Positions 33,381-36,887 of a stretch of 36,887 nt of DNA are shown here, piece after piece. Position 1 is the stretch's first letter. Every line of letters begins with the position of its first letter. The notes below the pieces were generated by a model, which saw nothing but the letters and a program-made list of their open reading frames with translations, did not search any database and was not told the origin of the DNA. Source of the DNA: Gnetum montanum (lineage: Eukaryota > Streptophyta > Gnetopsida > Gnetales > Gnetaceae); the NCBI GenBank assembly GCA_015680685.1, contig MNCI01002172.1, positions 736,765 through 773,651 on the forward strand, given 5' to 3'. A program made the translations under genes and the position numbers.

Positions 33381-33432
33381 TGATGAGTGGTGAATACCCC
33401 TAAACTCAACCATATGAATCACTAAGCATTCA
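33381..33432 (-). mobile_element. 5' LTR stub of element D
   Basis: TGATGAGTGG to GCATTCA aligns with the first 52 bases (plus-strand view) of the LTR at 24184. After 33432 the similarity stops abruptly and AT-rich repeats begin, so about 800 bp of the LTR is missing from this side. Confidence 0.85.
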
Positions 33433-33452
33433 TATTTCATATATAAAAAATA

Positions 33453-33524
33453 TTTTTTATAAGCATATGAAAAAATATATGAAATAATCTTTTTTTATAA
33501 GCATATGAAAAAATATATGCTTAT
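33453..33524. repeat. Two tandem copies of an AT-rich unit, with hairpin
   Basis: The 29-base unit TTTTTTATAAGCATATGAAA... occurs at 33453-33481 and 33491-33519, 38 bases apart. ATAAGCATAT (33497-33506) and ATATGCTTAT (33515-33524) form a perfect 10-bp hairpin with an 8-base loop. It sits 21 bases from the truncation point of the 5' LTR of D. Confidence 0.8.
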
Positions 33525-35893
33525 TTCAACGAAAGCAAGCCTAAGTAGAATATACCATAATCATAAATGTAATGCATATAGAATATGAAATTTTATAATA
33601 AATTCTTTGTTTTAGTACAGATCTTCTTAATAAAACATTTCTTATATTCTTTACTTTTAAGACATATATAGCAAGGTTTAGCTGAACAAAAGACTATAAC
33701 AAACATGTCTTTTAATGTCTTACATATAATAGAGAAGCTCTTCCAATCATTGTTTTATGAACATGGTTTTAAAGTGCAAGACACATTCATTAAAAAACAT
33801 TAAAGGTGCTACTAGTTTAGGGTAGATTGGTAAGTAAAGGACTATCCCTTATTCTCTTGGCTTCCTTCACTCCATTCTGCAAATAAAAGAGAATAAATAA
33901 AGATAAATTTAACATGATATGTATTATTTTAGGAATCATAGCTGACCAATTAAATAGTGGTATTACCTTCTATAACTAGTTTTCTTACACAGTTCTAACT
34001 AGAAAAATTTTCTCTAGCAGCTTTGAAAGGGCTATTCTAACTAGATAATCTTTTTTCACTCACTAATCAAGTTGAGTTCCTTGAGAATAGAAACTGTGAT
34101 TCCAATAATTGCACATATCTTTCTAGTTCTAAAATACTCTTCTTATTTGTGGGCATTGTCTTGGCCAAAATTTTCAAAGTATTTTTTAGCTTAGATGTTT
34201 TAGTTTTCTAGTTTGCATTTACATTGTCTTCATCATGCTCTATTTCTTGATTTGAATTGTACACCATATCCACCTCATTGATGTTGGACCTCTAGCTAGT
34301 TGATCCCAACATCTCATGTGTCATTTTTAATTGTGAAGCATCTCCTTGGACAAGAAACTAATGTGACCTAAACAAATTTAGTTCAATGGGCATACATAAA
34401 TTGTAAAACTCATCTTGAAAGACGAACTTGAATATACTACTAAGATCCTTTAACATAATAACTTTCATTGAGTACTTGAAAAAATGATTAAGGCTAGAGC
34501 ATTTGCATTCATAAGATATACTAAAAGAAAACACCTTTAAAACCATGTACTGCGTCTCATTTCAAACTATTCTAGCTCTACACAACATATTCATTATCTT
34601 TTTCCATAACTTGGAGATACTCATTATGCTAAATATTCATTATCTTTAAATATGTTGTATTGGCATAATGAAATTCAAAACACATTTAGAAATGAGGGAC
34701 ATGAATTTTAATTTTACATGTTTTAAAAGGATCCAGAATTTTCGCTAAAATAAGGCCATAAGGTAGCATTTTTTATGGAAAAATAAGAAAATTATTTCTA
34801 CTCTTGAATTCAATTAAAATTATAATTAAAAATTGGCTACTAGGCTTCTCTATTTGTAACATGAATTTTCCTTGAGGTGTTTCATTGGTTTTTCTTTATT
34901 GATATTTTGAGGATTGACCTAAAAGACATTAATAAAGAATGCAAAACACCATCCTAGATTCATCATCAACACTTCCTCTCCACACTTAATTTAGTAGATG
35001 TTAAATCATATCAAAGAGTGTTCACAATGATGAAATAATGTTGCAATGGGATGATAAGAATTTGGTATAAGGTAATGGCTATGTTGGTTATCAGAGAATG
35101 GTCACATGTGCTAATGAAGAATTCCAAATGTGTTGACATCATTACTTTGACATAGTGGTGACATGTTTGTTAAACGAGGAGGTCTTCATGCTTTAATCTT
35201 GGATTTTTGGTTACTTAATGATGTTTAGAGGAATTGAAATTTTATTCCTATGCTTCTTTGCCCACTTGGCTTTCTCTTTGTTTTTTTATTTTCAAGAGTC
35301 ATTGATTTGCTTAAATTTGGGCTACATTGTCTTGTTTTCTTTCTTGGAATTTTCTCTCTCTTTTCTTTTGTGAGAAGGAAACTTTCATTAGGATTCGTTG
35401 CTAAGGTTGAATTTTTATTTCATTTTTTTTGTTGAATGAGAAGTTTGGTAATTCAATGAACTTGATTGGAAAATAATGTAGAAGAAGATGTTACATGGCC
35501 ATGTTGCAAGGATGTAAACATAGGTTTTCATTGTTAGCAAGGTAAGAAAATCTAAAGTTTGGTTACAAGTTTATGGATTAGCAAGGGTAATAGAAGTGGT
35601 GTTGAGGCAAGCATTATTAGAAAGGTCGAACAAGGTAGTTGAATCTCATGTATCAAGATCATGTGGTGACTCACTATTACAATGAATCGTACCTCTATGA
35701 TGACAATCTCATCCTACAAACACAATTCTAAGAGGATAAGAAAATAAGTAAAAAAATACATGCAATTACAAGAGGTTACAAGCAAGTATAGGCGACTATG
35801 AGATACAATCAGTAGAACATGATAACTCTATATCTTTTTTTATAGATTCATCCAAAATTTGCAGTATTTTGAGATGTCAAAAAAATAGGAGGT
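33525..35893. other. AT-rich intergenic DNA, one weak coding relic
   Basis: No gene is firmly supported. The minus strand at about 34560-34060 gives a readable frame with few stops ('KVFSFSISYECKCSSLNHFF', 'FKFVFQDEFYNLCMPIELNL', 'FLVQGDASQLKMTHEMLGST', 'EIEHDEDNVNAN', 'KKSILELERYVQLLESQF'). Its look is helical and charged, like the other coiled-coil ORF relics of the window. I do not recognise the family. The T-rich open frame at 35250-35435 is hydrophobic but has no motif and is likely chance. Confidence 0.4.
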
Positions 35894-35894
35894 T

Positions 35895-36067
35895 CATGCA
35901 AGCTTGCATGTTATTCCTACCTTGGAGACTATGAAACTAAGCATTTTACTTGTTTTAATGTCCAAGACATATTTCTTAGGGTTAATTTGAAGTTCATACT
36001 TGAGACAATGTTGAAGCACTAGGTTTAGATCATGTGCATGGTTATTGGCTATCTTGGACTTTATAGT
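35895..36067 (-). pseudogene. Gypsy reverse transcriptase fragment interrupted by LTR E
   Basis: The minus strand reads 'IKSKIANNHAHDLNLVLQHC', 'LKYELQINPKKYVLDI', 'KTSKMLSFIVSKVGI'. This matches the part of plant Tat-type RT just after the YxDD box ('vKSKt...H..DL..vf.~l.kY.~~LNP~KC.FGV..gK~LGfivs..GI'). The YxDD box itself would lie to the right of 36067, where LTR E (TGATGAGCGG) begins, so E appears to have inserted in this gene. Left of 35895 similarity fades. The open frame seems to continue into the LTR only by chance. It differs in sequence from the B and D RT, so it comes from another gypsy family. Confidence 0.75.
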
Positions 36068-36887
36068 TGATGAGCGGTGATGAGATGCGATATCGCATGA
36101 GCCGCGATATTGTGTACGCGATATCGCAGCCATCGCGATATTGCGTCATCCCTGTGATATCGCATACACGATATCATGGTCTGCCACCAAATCTATAAAT
36201 AAGAGGTAGCACTCCCTTCATTTCCCATCCTGGTCTAGAAGTAGAGAAACTCTAGTAGTTTGATCACTCCAGAGATAGATTATTTTCCATGTGCCCGCAG
36301 TAGGAGTCCTAGAGTGAACGGATCTTTATTTGAGCAACATTGTACCTAAATGCAAAGTTGTGTACGGCAATAAAGATGAACTTGATTGGATAAACCTTGT
36401 AGTACATGTAATAGGATTTTATTTAATTGTTATTTATTTCTTTCCTAGAATGCGGTACGAGTACGACTTGATTACGAGCATCTAAGGATGTGTACGGCTA
36501 GTCAAGGAATCAGCTACTCATCGCATGCGGTATGAGTACGACTTGATTACGAGCATCTCGTGTGACTACTTGGTAACCCAGTGGTGTATCTAGGATCTAC
36601 GCTTGGTAATCCCAGTGGTAGTCGTGCATGGTAGATGTGTACAGTTAGTCAAGGAATCAGCTACTCATCGCACTTAGGCTAGTTAGGCTCTCTCAACCGT
36701 TTCCTCCTAGTTAGGTGCCTCAGTACGACCACTTCGAGCACGTGCATTACATGTGGTGATCCCAGTAACAATTAGTGTTTGGTAGCCACAGTTGCATCGA
36801 TTCAGGGTGTGTACGGTAAGTGGGAATGGATGCTGACGCTAGNTGTTGTCACGGTGTATGGTTAAGTAAGCCTGAGGTATATGATTT
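36068..36887 (+). mobile_element. LTR E, incomplete at the window end
   Basis: It starts TGATGAGCGG after flank ATAGT and resembles solo LTR C. U3 contains GATATC at 36089, 36120, 36156 and 36170 and GATATT at 36106 and 36137, mostly in a CGATATCG context. The TATA box CTATAAATA is at 36193-36201 and AATAAA at 36369-36374. Downstream, a module with 'gagtacgacttgattacgag' occurs twice (from about 36460 and 36534). Two copies of 'agtcaaggaatcagctactc' also occur (about 36500 and 36648), and a B-type module with 'gaccacttcgagcacgtgca' follows (from about 36733). Base 36843 is N, and after it the sequence matches LTRs in reverse orientation. Whether E is a solo LTR or part of a full element cannot be told. 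Confidence 0.85.

Larger units (their letters stand above)
24184..33432 (-). mobile_element. LTR retrotransposon D, same family as B, 5' LTR truncated
   Basis: Read on the minus strand it runs from a 52-base LTR stub (33432-33381) through a primer site, gag, protease, RT, RNase H, integrase and a long 3' non-coding region to a complete 3' LTR (25033-24184). Internal length is 8347 bp, against 8105 bp for B once solo LTR C and its duplication are removed. The two copies align in the same order from gag start to purine tract. All genes contain stops or frameshifts. The left flank is GGCTT; the right end is lost, so the target duplication cannot be checked. Confidence 0.9.

Noticed and set aside
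34060-34560. Possible gene on the minus strand
   Set aside because: Readable with few stops, but no family is recognised and no splice structure is evident. It is kept only as a weak relic within the intergenic entry.
35250-35435. Hydrophobic small ORF resembling a membrane protein
   Set aside because: T-rich DNA always yields Phe/Leu-rich frames. There is no start context, homologue or neighbour to support it.
1-36887. CRISPR array, defence island, phage or bacterial operon
   Set aside because: There are no regularly spaced repeats, no Shine-Dalgarno-led genes and no bacterial gene families. The content is plant retrotransposon throughout.

Overview
This window looks like intergenic DNA from a large, repeat-rich seed-plant nuclear genome. 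The signs are strong AT richness, plant-type Ty3/gypsy LTR retrotransposons of the Tat/Athila kind primed by tRNA-Asp, a plant RTE-like LINE, heavy transition decay, and no recognisable host gene. A gymnosperm or another large-genome plant would fit, but the species cannot be told from the sequence. I find no CRISPR array, rRNA, functional tRNA or bacterial-style operon. Almost every open reading frame is a short piece of a decayed transposon gene.

Layout. Positions 1-3240 are the 3' internal part of LTR element A, with a broken non-pol coiled-coil protein, followed by its 3' LTR (3241-4334). Element A abuts a LINE reverse transcriptase relic (4335-5256). LTR element B (5257-15959) splits that LINE and is flanked by the 5-bp duplication ATGGT. 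The LINE reading frame resumes at 15960 and ends near 16370 in a GAT repeat. Element B has LTRs of 856 and 855 bp, a tRNA-Asp primer site, gag, protease, reverse transcriptase, RNase H and integrase relics, and a long 3' non-coding region. A solo LTR C on the minus strand (13819-14700, duplication ACAAG) sits inside that non-coding region.

Positions 16371-24183 are AT-rich and mostly featureless. They hold an inverted pair of tRNA-like sequences (18325-18868), a second and older LINE relic (about 19310-20400), and a coiled-coil ORF relic (23279-24183). Element D (24184-33432, minus strand) is the same family as B. It has a complete 3' LTR on the left, all gag-pol domains, a decayed tRNA-Asp site and only 52 bp of its 5' LTR on the right, where an AT-rich tandem/hairpin sequence replaces the rest. 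Positions 33525-35893 hold at most one weak coding relic. A minus-strand gypsy reverse transcriptase fragment (35895-36067) is interrupted by a fifth LTR, E (36068 to the window end). LTR E is related to C and contains an unresolved base at 36843, where the orientation of LTR homology flips.

Nothing here appears able to move by itself. B and D both carry stops, frameshifts and active-site changes, at different residues. The value of the window is as a layered fossil record: a LINE hit twice by LTR elements, one of those elements later hit by a solo LTR whose empty site is preserved in the sister copy, and a family of LTRs whose U3 regions carry repeated GATATC palindromes.
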